Shown here one piece after another: positions 33,866 to 43,447 of a stretch of DNA of 64,000 nt; within the stretch, counting starts at the first letter, position 1; every line of letters begins with the position of its first letter. The notes under the pieces were generated by a model. That model did no database searches. It worked only from the letters and a program-made list of their open reading frames with translations, and was not told the origin of the DNA. The position numbers and the translations under genes were made by a program. The stretch covers positions 372,001 through 436,000 of the forward strand of contig NZ_FOZK01000002.1 of the NCBI RefSeq assembly GCF_900114435.1, read 5' to 3'. The stretch comes from Halomicrobium zhouii (lineage in GTDB: Archaea > Halobacteriota > Halobacteria > Halobacteriales > Haloarculaceae).

Positions 33866-34942
33866 TCAGGCCTTCACCGCGACCCGTTCCTCGCTCTCCT
33901 CGCGCCGGACGCCGTCGAAGGCGTAGACGAACTCGGGACCGAACGCCGAGGCCGGCGTCTGGAAGCCCGGCTCGACGGCGCCCTGGAGCGCCCGGCCAGC
34001 GGCCTCGACGGCGGTCGCCGCGGTCACGTCGTAGGTGTCGGGCGTCCGGAGACGCGCCGAGACCTGTCGGCCGTCCTCGTCGATAACTTCCCCGTAGATG
34101 CGGCTCTCGCTCCGTGCGCGCTCGGTGGCCGAGGGCCCCGAAACGGCGACGTCGACCAGTTGTTTCAGCACGCTTCGGACCGGCTTCGTCCCCAGCAACG
34201 GCGCGAGGCGGCGGGTTCGCACCATCACGTCGGCGGCGTACTCGGGCACCACGGCGTAGGTCTCGATGTTGGGGATGCCCGTCGTGTAGTAGGCCGTCGA
34301 GACGTCGCCCCACGGCACGGTGACGGCAGTCTCCGGCCCGGAACCGAAGTCGAACTCCCTGGTCTTCCAGGCCATCGGGACGTCCCGGAGCCGGCCCTGC
34401 TGGCGGACCACGCCGGGGCGTTTCAGCCCGTCGATCATCGACTTGACCGTCCCCGGCGAGAACGTGCCGAGGCCGTCGATGGCGAGCGTGAGGTGGGTGG
34501 CCTCCAGGTCCTCGTCGTGGAGCTGGGCGGCCAGGCAGTCCGTCGCGACGACGTCGAACCCCACCCCGGGCAGGGACGTGATCTCGGCCGCCGAAGCCTC
34601 GGCGTCCCGCTCGGCGATGGATTCGAGGACGTCCACGTTGCCCGCGATGTCGAGGTAGTCCGTCCCGGCGTCGAGACAGGCCGAGAGCATCGGCGTCGTC
34701 GTCGCCGAGAACGGCCCGGCGCAGTTCAACACGACGTCGACGTCGCGTACCTGCCCCTCGACGACCGGCGGGTGTTCGAGGCTGAACACCGCGTGGGCAA
34801 GGCCGAGGTCGCTCGCCAGCCGCTCGACCGGTTCCGCCCGTCGCCCGGCCAGGACGGGTTCGAGCCCCTGCCTGACCGCGTGGCGAGCGATCAGCCGCCC
34901 CGCGTAGCCGTACGCGCCGTAGATGAGCAGACCGTCTGTCAT
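33866..34942 (-). CDS. Saccharopine dehydrogenase-like NAD(P)-binding protein
   Basis: 358 residues from ATG 34942. It begins with a Rossmann fold of the form LLIYGAYGYAGRLIARHAV, a second strand ending LAGRR, and NCAGPFS near residue 85. These fit the saccharopine dehydrogenase-like family (including trans-acting enoyl reductases), which mostly reduce lipids or precursors rather than lysine intermediates. The motif DYLDIAGN is also typical. Likely cytosolic, NADPH-dependent oxidoreductase with unknown substrate. The open frame extends 42 codons upstream with no sign of coding. Convergent with the regulator gene on its left. Confidence 0.82.
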   Translation of the reverse strand: MTDGLLIYGAYGYAGRLIARHAVRQGLEPVLAGRRAEPVERLASDLGLAHAVFSLEHPPVVEGQVRDVDVVLNCAGPFSATTTPMLSACLDAGTDYLDIAGNVDVLESIAERDAEASAAEITSLPGVGFDVVATDCLAAQLHDEDLEATHLTLAIDGLGTFSPGTVKSMIDGLKRPGVVRQQGRLRDVPMAWKTREFDFGSGPETAVTVPWGDVSTAYYTTGIPNIETYAVVPEYAADVMVRTRRLAPLLGTKPVRSVLKQLVDVAVSGPSATERARSESRIYGEVIDEDGRQVSARLRTPDTYDVTAATAVEAAGRALQGAVEPGFQTPASAFGPEFVYAFDGVRREESEERVAVKA

Positions 34943-35094
34943 GGCGACTAGTCCGGGCGGTATCGCCCTAAACAGAGAGCCTGTATCTGCAGGCCGTTCC
35001 TGGTACCAGAGAGTCCACAGCCGGCGGCGATTCGTCGGTGAAATCCCGTCGAACCGACGTGAAAGCATTTACCGCTATCGTGCGCCCCACCGGT

Positions 35095-36639
35095 ATGCGC
35101 AGACGAGCCCTCCTGGCCACAGTCGGCGCGTCCCTGGGCGCGGGCTGTTCGGCCCTCGTTCCGGGCGACGCCGAACGGTCGACCGAGACGGTGACCAGCG
35201 TCCCGGTGAACCACACCGCGACGGACGAGTCGACGACGCCCGGCGAGGAACGCGACGTCCCGCCGACCGACGCGCGGCAAGTGGTCGAACTCGAAACCGG
35301 GCCGCGGACCCTCGCGGTCGTCGGCAACGCGCCGGAGGACGGTCCGGTCGATCGCTACGGGCCCGACGACGGGGGACTCCGGGTCGGCTTCACCGAGACG
35401 GCGACGGCCGACGGGCCGGCGGTGCTCGAAGCGACGCTGCTGAACAACGCCGACTGGGAGAACACGTTCCAGCTGTGGAAGTTCCCGCCGTTCGGTGACC
35501 TCTCGCACACCCGGTTGCGCCGCCGGGGGATGGCGCGACGCTTCGAGGGCACTGTCCCGAACGACGTGGAAACTGGCCTCTACCTCGCACCGACCGCGAA
35601 TCACGACCTCGTCGACGAGGTGGTGGAGCCCCGTCGCGGGCCCGAGGGGTACTGGCAGACGCCGGACGTCCCGCCGGAACTCCCGACGACGGTGACGCTC
35701 GAACCCGGTGAGTACGTCACCGGCGAGTACCACGTGCTCGGTCACTGGGACCGGGCCGGGTTCCCGACGGGGACCTACGCTTTCGGCAGCCACGAGTCGG
35801 GGCTGGTCCTGTCGGCGTGGGACGCGACGGCGCCGGGACCGACAGAGGACGCCCGGATTTCGGCGTCACTCCCGTCGCTGTCCGACCAGTTCGAGATCCC
35901 CTGGTTCCACGAGGCCGACGCGTCGGCGCTCGTCTACCTGGAACCGACCCGCGAGCGGGTCGCTGCGCCGGGCCGACTCTCTTTCCGCCTGGTGAACCGG
36001 ACGCGGGGCCAAATCGGCGGCAACCCCTACCAGTGGGGACTGTACAAGCTCACCGACGGGTCCTGGCATCGGATCGCGCCCCGGGAGATCCCCATGCCCT
36101 ACACCAGCGTCTCGCCGGGCGACGCCTACGGCTACACCCTGGCGCTGTTCCACGGCGACGGGTTCGAAGTCGACGACCAGGACGCCGACCTGGCCCGGAG
36201 CGTCGGGCGCCTCGGCGGCGGTCGGTACGCCTTCATCGGCGGCTTCCACCAGAGCGATCGCCGACCGCCGGCGGCCGCGTTCGACCTCGACGCGCCGACG
36301 GTCCCGCTGTCGGTGGCAGACGCGGCCACGCAGACCGAGGACGGCGGGGACGCCCTCGTCACGTTCCCGTCGTGGGGGGACGACGACCACCCGCCGGACG
36401 CCACGCTGACCGTGCGGCGGAGCGGGGACGACGCCGACGAGACGCTGATCCGTGAGGTGATCGCACGCGACAGGCTGGTCGCGCTGGAGACGGCGCTGGC
36501 GGCCATCGGCGACCGGGAGCGCGTCGTCGTCCGCGCCGACGACCACGCCGTCGAGAACGTGACGGGTTACGACTCGACGCGTCGCGTCTTCGACTTCGAG
36601 GGGACGACCTACGCGGCCGAGGCGAACCTCGACCCCTGA
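35095..36639 (+). CDS. Large secreted lipoprotein, function unknown
   Basis: 514 residues from ATG 35095, chosen for its lipoprotein signal MRRRALLATVGASLGAGC (Cys18). A Thr/Glu/Asp spacer is followed by two regions with alternating hydrophobic strands that look like repeated beta-sandwich domains: LEATLLNNADWENTFQLWKFP, and later LSFRLVNRTRGQIGGNPYQW. The repeated form suggests an internal duplication. No catalytic motif is visible. Outside-facing lipid-anchored protein by inference. The start codons of this gene and the divergent dehydrogenase gene are about 150 bases apart. Confidence 0.75.
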   Translation: MRRRALLATVGASLGAGCSALVPGDAERSTETVTSVPVNHTATDESTTPGEERDVPPTDARQVVELETGPRTLAVVGNAPEDGPVDRYGPDDGGLRVGFTETATADGPAVLEATLLNNADWENTFQLWKFPPFGDLSHTRLRRRGMARRFEGTVPNDVETGLYLAPTANHDLVDEVVEPRRGPEGYWQTPDVPPELPTTVTLEPGEYVTGEYHVLGHWDRAGFPTGTYAFGSHESGLVLSAWDATAPGPTEDARISASLPSLSDQFEIPWFHEADASALVYLEPTRERVAAPGRLSFRLVNRTRGQIGGNPYQWGLYKLTDGSWHRIAPREIPMPYTSVSPGDAYGYTLALFHGDGFEVDDQDADLARSVGRLGGGRYAFIGGFHQSDRRPPAAAFDLDAPTVPLSVADAATQTEDGGDALVTFPSWGDDDHPPDATLTVRRSGDDADETLIREVIARDRLVALETALAAIGDRERVVVRADDHAVENVTGYDSTRRVFDFEGTTYAAEANLDP

Positions 36640-36736
36640 CCGTTCCGGATGTCCCGGCGTCGGGCGTCCACTGTCCTGTCAGTACAGCCAGTACAACGGC
36701 CACAAGAGATACCCTTCCCTTTGAGAACGACAGTGT

Positions 36737-37897
36737 ATGCGAGTTACTACGTTGCGGACGGTGGCGGTCGTCGCCGTCGTCGTCCTCGCCGGGTGTTCCG
36801 GCGTCGTGAGCCAGGGCGACCAGGCGACTCCCACTGCCCCCTCTTCTGCCGACGCATCGACCGCGAACCAGGGTTACTCGGTCTCCGTCGTCTCACAGAC
36901 GAGCGGATCCGACGACGGCGTCGACTTCTACGTCAGCGACGAGGAGAACGCCATCGACGACTTCGCCCACCTGAACGTGACCATCACCCGCGTCGGGTTC
37001 CAGCGGGCCTCCGACGGCGACAACGAGAGCGATGGCGGGTGGGTCGAGCGCGACGTGGACAACCGCTCGGTCGACCTAACCCGGCTCAAGGGCGCCAACG
37101 CGACGCGGCTCACCACCGTCGACGCCCCGAACGGGAGCTACGACACGGTGTTCGCCTACGTCAGCGACGTGAACGGCACCCTCACTGACGGCGAACAGGT
37201 CCGGGTCAAACTGCCCAGCGAGAAACTGCAGATCCACAAGCCCTTCACCGTCGGCGACGGCGAGTCGGTCGACTTCGTCTTCGACATCGCCGTGCACAAG
37301 GCAGGCAACAGCGGCAAGTACGTTCTCAAGCCAGTCGTGGGCGAGTCCGGCACCGACGTGCCGATGACGTCGGTCGACGAGGACGACGATGACGAACGGG
37401 ATGGAGTCCTCGACGTGAACTTCGTCGGGAACGTCACCCGCGGCGGTAACGCGACGCTCGAAGTGACGCGGAACGGAAGCGCCGTCGAGAACGCGACGGT
37501 GACCGTCGACGACGAGCAGGCCGGGACGACCGACGGGGACGGCCGACTCACGGTCGCCATCCCCGACGCCGACGAGGTCGAGATAACGGTCGAAGCCGGC
37601 GACGCGGAGACGGAACTCGAACTCGACTTCGAGCGCGAGGCCGACGCGGAAGAAGACGAGGAATCGGACGAAACCGAAGAAGCCGAAGACACTGAAGAAA
37701 CCGAAGAGACGGAGGACGACGAGGCCGAAGGCGAGGCCGGCGACGACGACGAGACCGAAGAGACGGCGGAGGAAGACGAGTCCGAAGAGACGGCGGAGGA
37801 CGATGACGACGGCGTCGACGACGACTCCGACGATGAGGACTCCGACGACGACGGCGACGACGACGCGACGGAAACCACCGCGTCGGGCGACAGCTAG
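36737..37897 (+). CDS. DUF4382-type lipoprotein with acidic tail
   Basis: 386 residues. Lipobox VVVLAGC (Cys20) after a hydrophobic signal. Residues 55-205 match DUF4382 as I remember it: HLNVTITRVGFQRA, SVDLTRLKGANATRL and YDTVFAYVSDVNGTL. Residues 210-300 form a carboxypeptidase-regulatory-like/Ig-like beta domain (VENATVTVDDEQAGTTDGDGR). The last ~85 residues are almost entirely Glu, Asp and Thr and are surely disordered. Outside-facing, lipid-anchored; function unknown. Confidence 0.8.
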   Translation: MRVTTLRTVAVVAVVVLAGCSGVVSQGDQATPTAPSSADASTANQGYSVSVVSQTSGSDDGVDFYVSDEENAIDDFAHLNVTITRVGFQRASDGDNESDGGWVERDVDNRSVDLTRLKGANATRLTTVDAPNGSYDTVFAYVSDVNGTLTDGEQVRVKLPSEKLQIHKPFTVGDGESVDFVFDIAVHKAGNSGKYVLKPVVGESGTDVPMTSVDEDDDDERDGVLDVNFVGNVTRGGNATLEVTRNGSAVENATVTVDDEQAGTTDGDGRLTVAIPDADEVEITVEAGDAETELELDFEREADAEEDEESDETEEAEDTEETEETEDDEAEGEAGDDDETEETAEEDESEETAEDDDDGVDDDSDDEDSDDDGDDDATETTASGDS

Positions 37898-37994
37898 GCC
37901 TCACCGTCGACAGGGCGGTCGGCCAGTCGGCGATCGCGGGACCGTCCTGTCAACGAGCTTTTAACCGTTTACTCGTCGTACGTTCCCGCACTGA

Positions 37995-39236
37995 ATGAGC
38001 CGGTTGAACGTCGGGCTCGCGCTGATCGCGGGGCTGGTACTGGTACTGAGCCTCGGAACGGGATTGCTTCGAAGTCGCGGCTACCTGCCCTCCGAACAGA
38101 TTCTCGCCGCGCTCTTCGGCGTCCTGGTCGGTCCGGCGGGGCTGGGACTGCTCTCGCTGACGGGGCTTGGCGACCCGCTCGTCGTCCTCGAACAGGTCGC
38201 GCGGCTGACGGTCGCCATCGCCGTCACCAGCATCGCCCTGCGCCTGCCACCGGACTACTACCGGGAGAATCTCCGCACGCTCGCCGTCGTGCTGGGACCA
38301 GTGATGGTGTTTATGTGGCTCGCGAGCGCGGCCGTCGCGTGGCTCTCACTGCCGGGATCGGTGTGGCTGGCGCTGCTGATCGGCGCCGTCGTCACGCCGA
38401 CCGACCCGGTCCTGGCCAACGCCATCGTCGTCGGCCAGACGGCGACGGAGAACATCCCGGAGCGACTGCGGTACCTCCTGTCGAGCGAGGCGGGGATCAA
38501 CGACGGCGCGGCCTACCCCTTCGTCTTCCTGCCGATATTCGTCATGCAACACCGGCCGGACGCGGCCGTCCTGGCGTGGGTCACGCGGACGCTGCTTTGG
38601 GAGGTGCTCGGCGCCGTCGTCCTCGGGGCGGCCATCGGCGCCGTCGTCGGTCGGGTCGAACGGTGGGCCAGTTCGGAGCAGTTCGTCGAGGACACCTCCG
38701 TGTTCACGGTGGTCGTGGCGATGACCTTCGCCGTGCTCGGGGTCGTCACGCTACTGGGTAGCGACGGCATCCTGGCGGTCTTCGTCGCCGGCGTCGCGTA
38801 CAACTGGCAGGCCGACCCGAGCGACGAGGCCGACGCCCAGCGCGTCGAGGAGGTGTTCAACCGGCTGTTCACGCTCCCTATCTTCGTCTTCTTCGGGATG
38901 GCGATTCCCTGGGCCGCGTGGGCCGCCCTCGGCTGGGCGGGCGTCGGGCTCGTCGTCGGTGTCCTGCTGGTCCGGCGACTCCCCGCGTTCTGGGCGCTCC
39001 GGGGCGCGATAGACCCCCTCGACCGGCCGGCCGCCGCCCTCTTCGTCGGCTGGTTCGGCCCTATCGGCGTCGCCGCCGTCTTCTACGCGACGCTCGCTGT
39101 CCGCGAGACGGGATCGGAGCTGCCGTGGACTGCGGCGAGCCTCGTCGTGGCGGGGTCGCTGCTGGCCCACGGGCTGTCCGCGACGCCGCTGACCCACTGG
39201 TACGGCGGCGTCGACGGCGAGCACGAGTCCACGTAG
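37995..39236 (+). CDS. Cation:proton antiporter, CPA1 (NhaP-like)
   Basis: 413 residues with about 12 hydrophobic helices. The conserved antiporter core is visible: VVTPTDPVLANAIVVG (Asp pair region of the CPA1 family) and LRYLLSSEAGINDGAAYPFV (helix with the ND pair). It should exchange Na+ (or K+) for H+ at the plasma membrane, important for salt and pH balance. A TATA-like TTTTAAC (about 37960-37966) lies about 28-34 bases before the ATG. It precedes mutL on the same strand, but the 88-base gap does not demand co-transcription. Confidence 0.88.
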   Translation: MSRLNVGLALIAGLVLVLSLGTGLLRSRGYLPSEQILAALFGVLVGPAGLGLLSLTGLGDPLVVLEQVARLTVAIAVTSIALRLPPDYYRENLRTLAVVLGPVMVFMWLASAAVAWLSLPGSVWLALLIGAVVTPTDPVLANAIVVGQTATENIPERLRYLLSSEAGINDGAAYPFVFLPIFVMQHRPDAAVLAWVTRTLLWEVLGAVVLGAAIGAVVGRVERWASSEQFVEDTSVFTVVVAMTFAVLGVVTLLGSDGILAVFVAGVAYNWQADPSDEADAQRVEEVFNRLFTLPIFVFFGMAIPWAAWAALGWAGVGLVVGVLLVRRLPAFWALRGAIDPLDRPAAALFVGWFGPIGVAAVFYATLAVRETGSELPWTAASLVVAGSLLAHGLSATPLTHWYGGVDGEHEST

Positions 39237-39324
39237 GCTAGCTGGCGAGCACGACGGGCCGAGAGACCGCAGGCTAAAGTCGCTCGGCCGTATACGCCTC
39301 TCCAATGAAGGCAGGGACGGACCG

Positions 39325-41511
39325 ATGACGGGGGACGTCGACGCCGACGACGGCCGGGAGTCGGACGACGGCGCGACTGCGTCCGCCATCCGCCAGCTCG
39401 ACGACCAGACCGTCGAGCGCATCGCCGCCGGCGAGGTGGTCGAGCGCCCGGCCTCGGTCGTCAAGGAACTCGTCGAGAACAGCCTCGACGCCGACGCGAG
39501 CCGGGTCTCGGTCGCGGTCGAGGCGGGCGGCACCGAGGGCATCCGCATCACCGACGACGGCGTCGGAATGAGTCGCGAGGCGGTCGAGACCGCCGTCGAG
39601 AAACACACCACCTCCAAGATCAGCGACATCGCGGACCTGGAGGCCGGCGTCGCCACGCTGGGCTTCCGCGGCGAGGCGCTCCACGCCATCGGCGCGGTGT
39701 CGCGGGTGACTATCACCACGCGCCCGCGCGGCGAGGATACGGGGACCGAACTGGTGCTGGAGGGCGGCGAGGTGACGAGCGTCGGCCCCGCGGGCTGTCC
39801 GGAGGGAACCACCATCGAGGTGGCGGACCTGTTCTACAACGTTCCCGCCCGCCGGAAGTACCTCAAGCAGGCCAGCACGGAGTTCGCCCACGTCAACACC
39901 GTCGTGACGAGCTACGCGCTGGCCAACCCGGCCGTCGCCGTCTCGCTGGAACACGACGGCCGCGAGACGTTCGCGACGACGGGGCAGGGCGACCTGCAGG
40001 AGACCGTGATGTCCGTCTACGGCCGGGAGGTGGCCCGGTCCATGATCGCCGTGGAGAGCGACGATTCGGACCTCCCAGAGGGTCCCCTCGACGGCGTCTC
40101 GGGCCTTGTCAGCCACCCCGAGACGAACCGCGCCGGCCGCGAGTACCTCTCGACGTACGTCAACGGCCGCTACGTCCGGGCGAACGCGGTCAGGGAGGCC
40201 GTCGTCGACGCCTACGGCACCCAGCTCGCCCCCGACCGGTACCCCTTCGCCGTCCTCTTCCTCGACGTCGACCCCGGGACGGTGGACGTCAACGTCCACC
40301 CCCGAAAGATGGAGATCCGGTTCGCCGACGAGGCGGGGATGCGCGAACAGGTCGTGAGTGCCGTCGAAGGTGCCCTACTTCGCGAAGGCCTGATCCGTAG
40401 CGGCGCACCGCGCGGGCGGTCGGCGCCCGACCAGACCGAGATCGCACCCGAGCGGAGCGAGGACGGGAGCGAGGCGGACGGCGACGGTGCCGACGACCGG
40501 GGTTCGTCCGACCGCGGCGACTCCCGCCGGCTCTCCATCGACGCCGCCGACGTCAAGGAGGGCCAGAATGCGGGCGCGTCCGAACGCGAGCGCCCGTCCC
40601 GACCCACCGGCGACGACACCCCACAGCCGCCGACAGCGGACGCCGACGGCGGGACCGACGCATCAGTTTCGTCATCGTCGACCGGCCCGGAGCCGTCGAC
40701 GCCAACTGACGCCGGGTCCGGGACCACGTCCAGCGACACCGACCTATCGAGCGACACCGACCCATCGAGCGACGCCGGCCGGTCGAGCGATACCGACCGA
40801 TCCAGCGATCCGGTCCGCCCAAGCGACCCCTCACGGAAGTTCACTGGCGGGCGCCAGCAGCGCCGACTCGGCGGCGAGGAACCCACCGAGTCCTTCGACA
40901 CGCTCCCGTCGATGCGCATCCTCGGCCAGCTCCACGAGACCTACGTCGTCGCCGAGACCGACGACGGCCTCGTCCTCGTCGACCAGCACGCCGCCGACGA
41001 GCGGATCAACTACGAGCGCCTCAAGGAGGCCTTCAGGGGGGAGACGACGACCCAGGCGCTGGCCGACCCCGTCGAACTGGAACTGACGGCCAGGGAGGCC
41101 GAACTGTTCGCCGACCGCGGCGAGGCGCTCTCCCGGCTGGGCTTCCACGCCAACCGGGTCGACGACCGCACCGTCGAAGTGACGACGGTCCCCGGCGTCG
41201 TCGCCGACGGCGCCGGCCCGGAACTCGTCCGGGACGCGCTGTCCGCGTTCGTCTCGGGCGAGGACGCGGCCGCCGAGACGGTCGAGGCCGCCGCCGACGA
41301 ACTGTTGGGTGATCTGGCCTGCTACCCGTCGATCACCGGCAACACGTCGCTGACGGAAGGGTCGATCCGCGAGTTACTGGCCGCGCTGGACGAGTGCGAG
41401 AATCCGTACGCCTGTCCGCACGGACGGCCGGTGGTCATCGAACTCGACCGCGGCGAACTGGAAGACCGGTTCGAGCGCGACTATCCCGGTCATTCTGGAC
41501 GGCGGGAATGA
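39325..41511 (+). CDS. mutL: DNA mismatch repair protein MutL
   Basis: 728 residues. N-terminal GHKL ATPase: VVKELVENSLDA, DDGVGM, GFRGEAL and YFYN-type VPARRKYL; transducer domain to about 345. A long disordered linker (about 375-510) has SSDTD/SSDPS repeats and variable acidic sequence. The C-terminal dimerisation domain carries DQHAADERINYE, fitting the endonuclease motif DQHA(x)2E(x)4E, plus ACPHGRP, so it should nick DNA as in MutL of most bacteria. mutS, often adjacent in haloarchaea, is not next to it here. The linker is unusually long. Confidence 0.95.
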   Translation: MTGDVDADDGRESDDGATASAIRQLDDQTVERIAAGEVVERPASVVKELVENSLDADASRVSVAVEAGGTEGIRITDDGVGMSREAVETAVEKHTTSKISDIADLEAGVATLGFRGEALHAIGAVSRVTITTRPRGEDTGTELVLEGGEVTSVGPAGCPEGTTIEVADLFYNVPARRKYLKQASTEFAHVNTVVTSYALANPAVAVSLEHDGRETFATTGQGDLQETVMSVYGREVARSMIAVESDDSDLPEGPLDGVSGLVSHPETNRAGREYLSTYVNGRYVRANAVREAVVDAYGTQLAPDRYPFAVLFLDVDPGTVDVNVHPRKMEIRFADEAGMREQVVSAVEGALLREGLIRSGAPRGRSAPDQTEIAPERSEDGSEADGDGADDRGSSDRGDSRRLSIDAADVKEGQNAGASERERPSRPTGDDTPQPPTADADGGTDASVSSSSTGPEPSTPTDAGSGTTSSDTDLSSDTDPSSDAGRSSDTDRSSDPVRPSDPSRKFTGGRQQRRLGGEEPTESFDTLPSMRILGQLHETYVVAETDDGLVLVDQHAADERINYERLKEAFRGETTTQALADPVELELTAREAELFADRGEALSRLGFHANRVDDRTVEVTTVPGVVADGAGPELVRDALSAFVSGEDAAAETVEAAADELLGDLACYPSITGNTSLTEGSIRELLAALDECENPYACPHGRPVVIELDRGELEDRFERDYPGHSGRRE

Positions 41512-41518
41512 GTTTTTA
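41512..41518 (+). terminator. Oligo-T transcription stop after mutL
   Basis: GTTTTTA begins directly after the mutL stop codon. Archaeal RNA polymerase stops at short T runs without a hairpin, so this is a plausible terminator in an otherwise GC-rich context. Confidence 0.35.
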
Positions 41519-41627
41519 GAATCGGTCGTTCTGGGTTCGCTTCGTACCAGTCTACTGCTGTAATACTGACAGCGGAACGCCCGTGCGTACTCTGGAGGAA
41601 CTGCTGCTAACACTCCCACCAACAGAA

Positions 41628-41742
41628 GAAAGCCCTCGGCGCACGCTCTGGAGTTGGAATCAGGACCGCCAACAACCCGAAAGCCCTCGGCGCACGCTCT
41701 GGAGTTGGAATCAGGACCGCCAACAACCCGAAAGCCCTCGGC
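41628..41742 (+). repeat. 51-base tandem repeat at the left edge of an inverted-repeat element
   Basis: GAAAGCCCTCGGC recurs at 41628, 41679 and 41730, exactly 51 bases apart; the first two units are identical throughout and the third diverges after the first ~15 bases into the element body. Each unit contains the terminal sequence of the long inverted-repeat element at 41720-42234, so the tandem probably arose by repeated end duplication. Confidence 0.85.
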
Positions 41743-42234
41743 GCGCTCGACTCGCGCGGACCCGCTGCGCGCCGTCGGTGCTTGTGGGTCCGTGCTTCGC
41801 CGGAAGACTCGCTTCGCTCGTCTTCCGAGCCATCCGCTCGCTCCGCTCGCGGAGACGCCGACCGCGCCTCGCCGTTTCAGTCCGCCAGGGACTGCATCAC
41901 TCGCGCCACGGAAGCGCTCGCGATTAAAGCCACCAGACCTCCCCGAATTCGCGCCGTCCGGCGCGAATCACGCTTCCTGCCCGCTCCGCAACCGCGCGGC
42001 GGTCGGCCGGGAGCGGAGCGGGCGCGAAGTGACCGCGTTTGCTCGAACGGCGCAGCCGTGAGAGCGCGTTTCATCGCGCGACCAGGGGGAGGGCAGGGCG
42101 GCGGTGCGGTCACCTGGTGGACTGAAAGGGCGAGGCTCGGTCGGGGAAGCCGGGACCCCTTAGCACCGCAACGAAGTGAGGAGCACAAGGTGGTCCCCGC
42201 GACCCGAGCGGGCCGAGGGCTTTCGGGTTGTTGT
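41720..42234. repeat. Long inverted-repeat element 1, non-coding
   Basis: The ends are perfect 22-base inverted repeats: CAACAACCCGAAAGCCCTCGGC on the left and its complement at 42212-42233. An inner pair (41865-41888 and 42113-42136) matches at 22 of 24 bases. The core is very GC-rich with many small palindromes and no believable gene. A second, shorter-armed relative lies at 53906-54374. Together with the flanks this accounts for the whole 883-base gap between mutL and the KDG kinase gene. It resembles dispersed repeats in Haloarcula-like genomes; it could be a MITE-like element or a structured RNA. Confidence 0.75.
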
Positions 42235-42394
42235 TGGATCTGTTGTCGACTCCAGAGAGCGGGCCGAGAAGCGTTCCTTCGGTCGTGAAATCCCAGTCGA
42301 CACCACGTGAGTCACCAACCACAGCCTCACCCACCCCCAAATCACCCGTCGACACAGCCGTGTGAACTAAGCGGGGGGCTATCGATGGGCTCGT

Positions 42395-43348
42395 ATGACA
42401 CGTCTCGTCACCTTCGGTGAGACAGCCCTCCGCATCACGCCGCCGGGGCGCGAGCGCCTCGAAACCGCCACGGACGTCCGCCTGCGGGCGGACGGGACAG
42501 AGAGTAACGTCGCCGTCGCGGCGAGTCGTCTGGGGACGCCGTCGGTCTGGATCTCGAAGCTCCCGGACACGCCGCTGGGCAAGCGGGTTCAGTCGGAATT
42601 GCACGAACACGGACTCGACACCGACGTCGTGTGGGCCGAGGCGGACGCCGGGCGCCAGGGCCTCTCGTTCCACGAGATGGCGCGCAGCCCGCGCGAGGAC
42701 GTCGCCATCCAGGACCGGGGCGACGTCGCGGCGGCGACGGTCACGCCGGGGGAACTCCCGATGACGAAGATAACGAGCGCCGACGCGGTGTTCGTCAGCG
42801 GGTCGACGATGGCGCTGTCGCCGAACGCGGCGGACACCGTCGAGGCCATCCTCCGGGCGGCCGGCGGGACGCGCGTCCTCGACCTGGACTTCGACCCCGG
42901 ACTCTGGTCGGCCGACCGGGCCCGGCGGGCGTTCGAGGGGCTGCTCGACGCCGTCGACGTCCTGATCGCCAACGAGGAGGACGCCAAGACCATCTTCGAA
43001 CGCTCTGGCAACCCGCGGGAGATCATCCACTCCATCGCGTCGGAGGGCGGCTTCGACGAGGTGGTCATCACCCGGAGCGAGCGGGGCGCCATCGCGGTCG
43101 ACGACAACATCCTTCACGAGGTCGACGCCATCGAGACGGAACTGGTCGACGCGGCCGGCCAGCACGACGCGTTCGTCGGCGGGTTCCTCCACAGGCACCT
43201 CGCCGACGCGTCGACGGAGGACGCGCTGCGCCACGGCCTCGCCGCCGCGGCTATCACGCGGACCATTCCGGGGCCGATGACGACGATGTCGGCCGGCGAA
43301 GTGGAGCGGCTGGCGGCGGCGGCCGCTGACGACGGACGCGGGCACTGA
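42395..43348 (+). CDS. kdgK: 2-keto-3-deoxygluconate kinase, PfkB family
   Basis: 317 residues. N-terminal PfkB part (LVTFGETALRITPPGRERL; ADGTESNVAVAASRLG) and C-terminal part with RSERGAIAV and AGQHDAFVGGFLHR. It should phosphorylate 2-keto-3-deoxygluconate (and possibly the galactonate form) to KDPG in the semi-phosphorylative Entner-Doudoroff pathway used by haloarchaea. Oddity: the usual GAGD catalytic motif reads GQHD; the Asp catalytic base is kept. I recall this variant from haloarchaeal KDG kinases. Assignment to KDG rather than another sugar rests on family resemblance; no pathway neighbours are present. Confidence 0.8.
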   Translation: MTRLVTFGETALRITPPGRERLETATDVRLRADGTESNVAVAASRLGTPSVWISKLPDTPLGKRVQSELHEHGLDTDVVWAEADAGRQGLSFHEMARSPREDVAIQDRGDVAAATVTPGELPMTKITSADAVFVSGSTMALSPNAADTVEAILRAAGGTRVLDLDFDPGLWSADRARRAFEGLLDAVDVLIANEEDAKTIFERSGNPREIIHSIASEGGFDEVVITRSERGAIAVDDNILHEVDAIETELVDAAGQHDAFVGGFLHRHLADASTEDALRHGLAAAAITRTIPGPMTTMSAGEVERLAAAAADDGRGH

Positions 43349-43447
43349 TCGGGCGGCGGGTACAGACTACCGAACGGGGACGCATCGGCCGAGGGACGGT
43401 GCTGATCGGACGGAAACCATTTATCCCAGGACACGTACCGGGTAGTT

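Noticed and set aside
36737-37897. Possible frameshift or artefact in the Glu/Asp-rich tail of the DUF4382 lipoprotein
   Set aside because: The tail stays in one frame with halophile-typical acidic codons to a clean stop; such tails are common in halophilic surface proteins.
39325-41511. mutL as a pseudogene because of its unusual length
   Set aside because: All ATPase and C-terminal endonuclease motifs are intact; only the linker is long.
41583-42288. Several ORFs inside inverted-repeat element 1
   Set aside because: They run through tandem and inverted repeats, are Arg/Pro-rich in all frames and are not preserved between elements 1 and 2.
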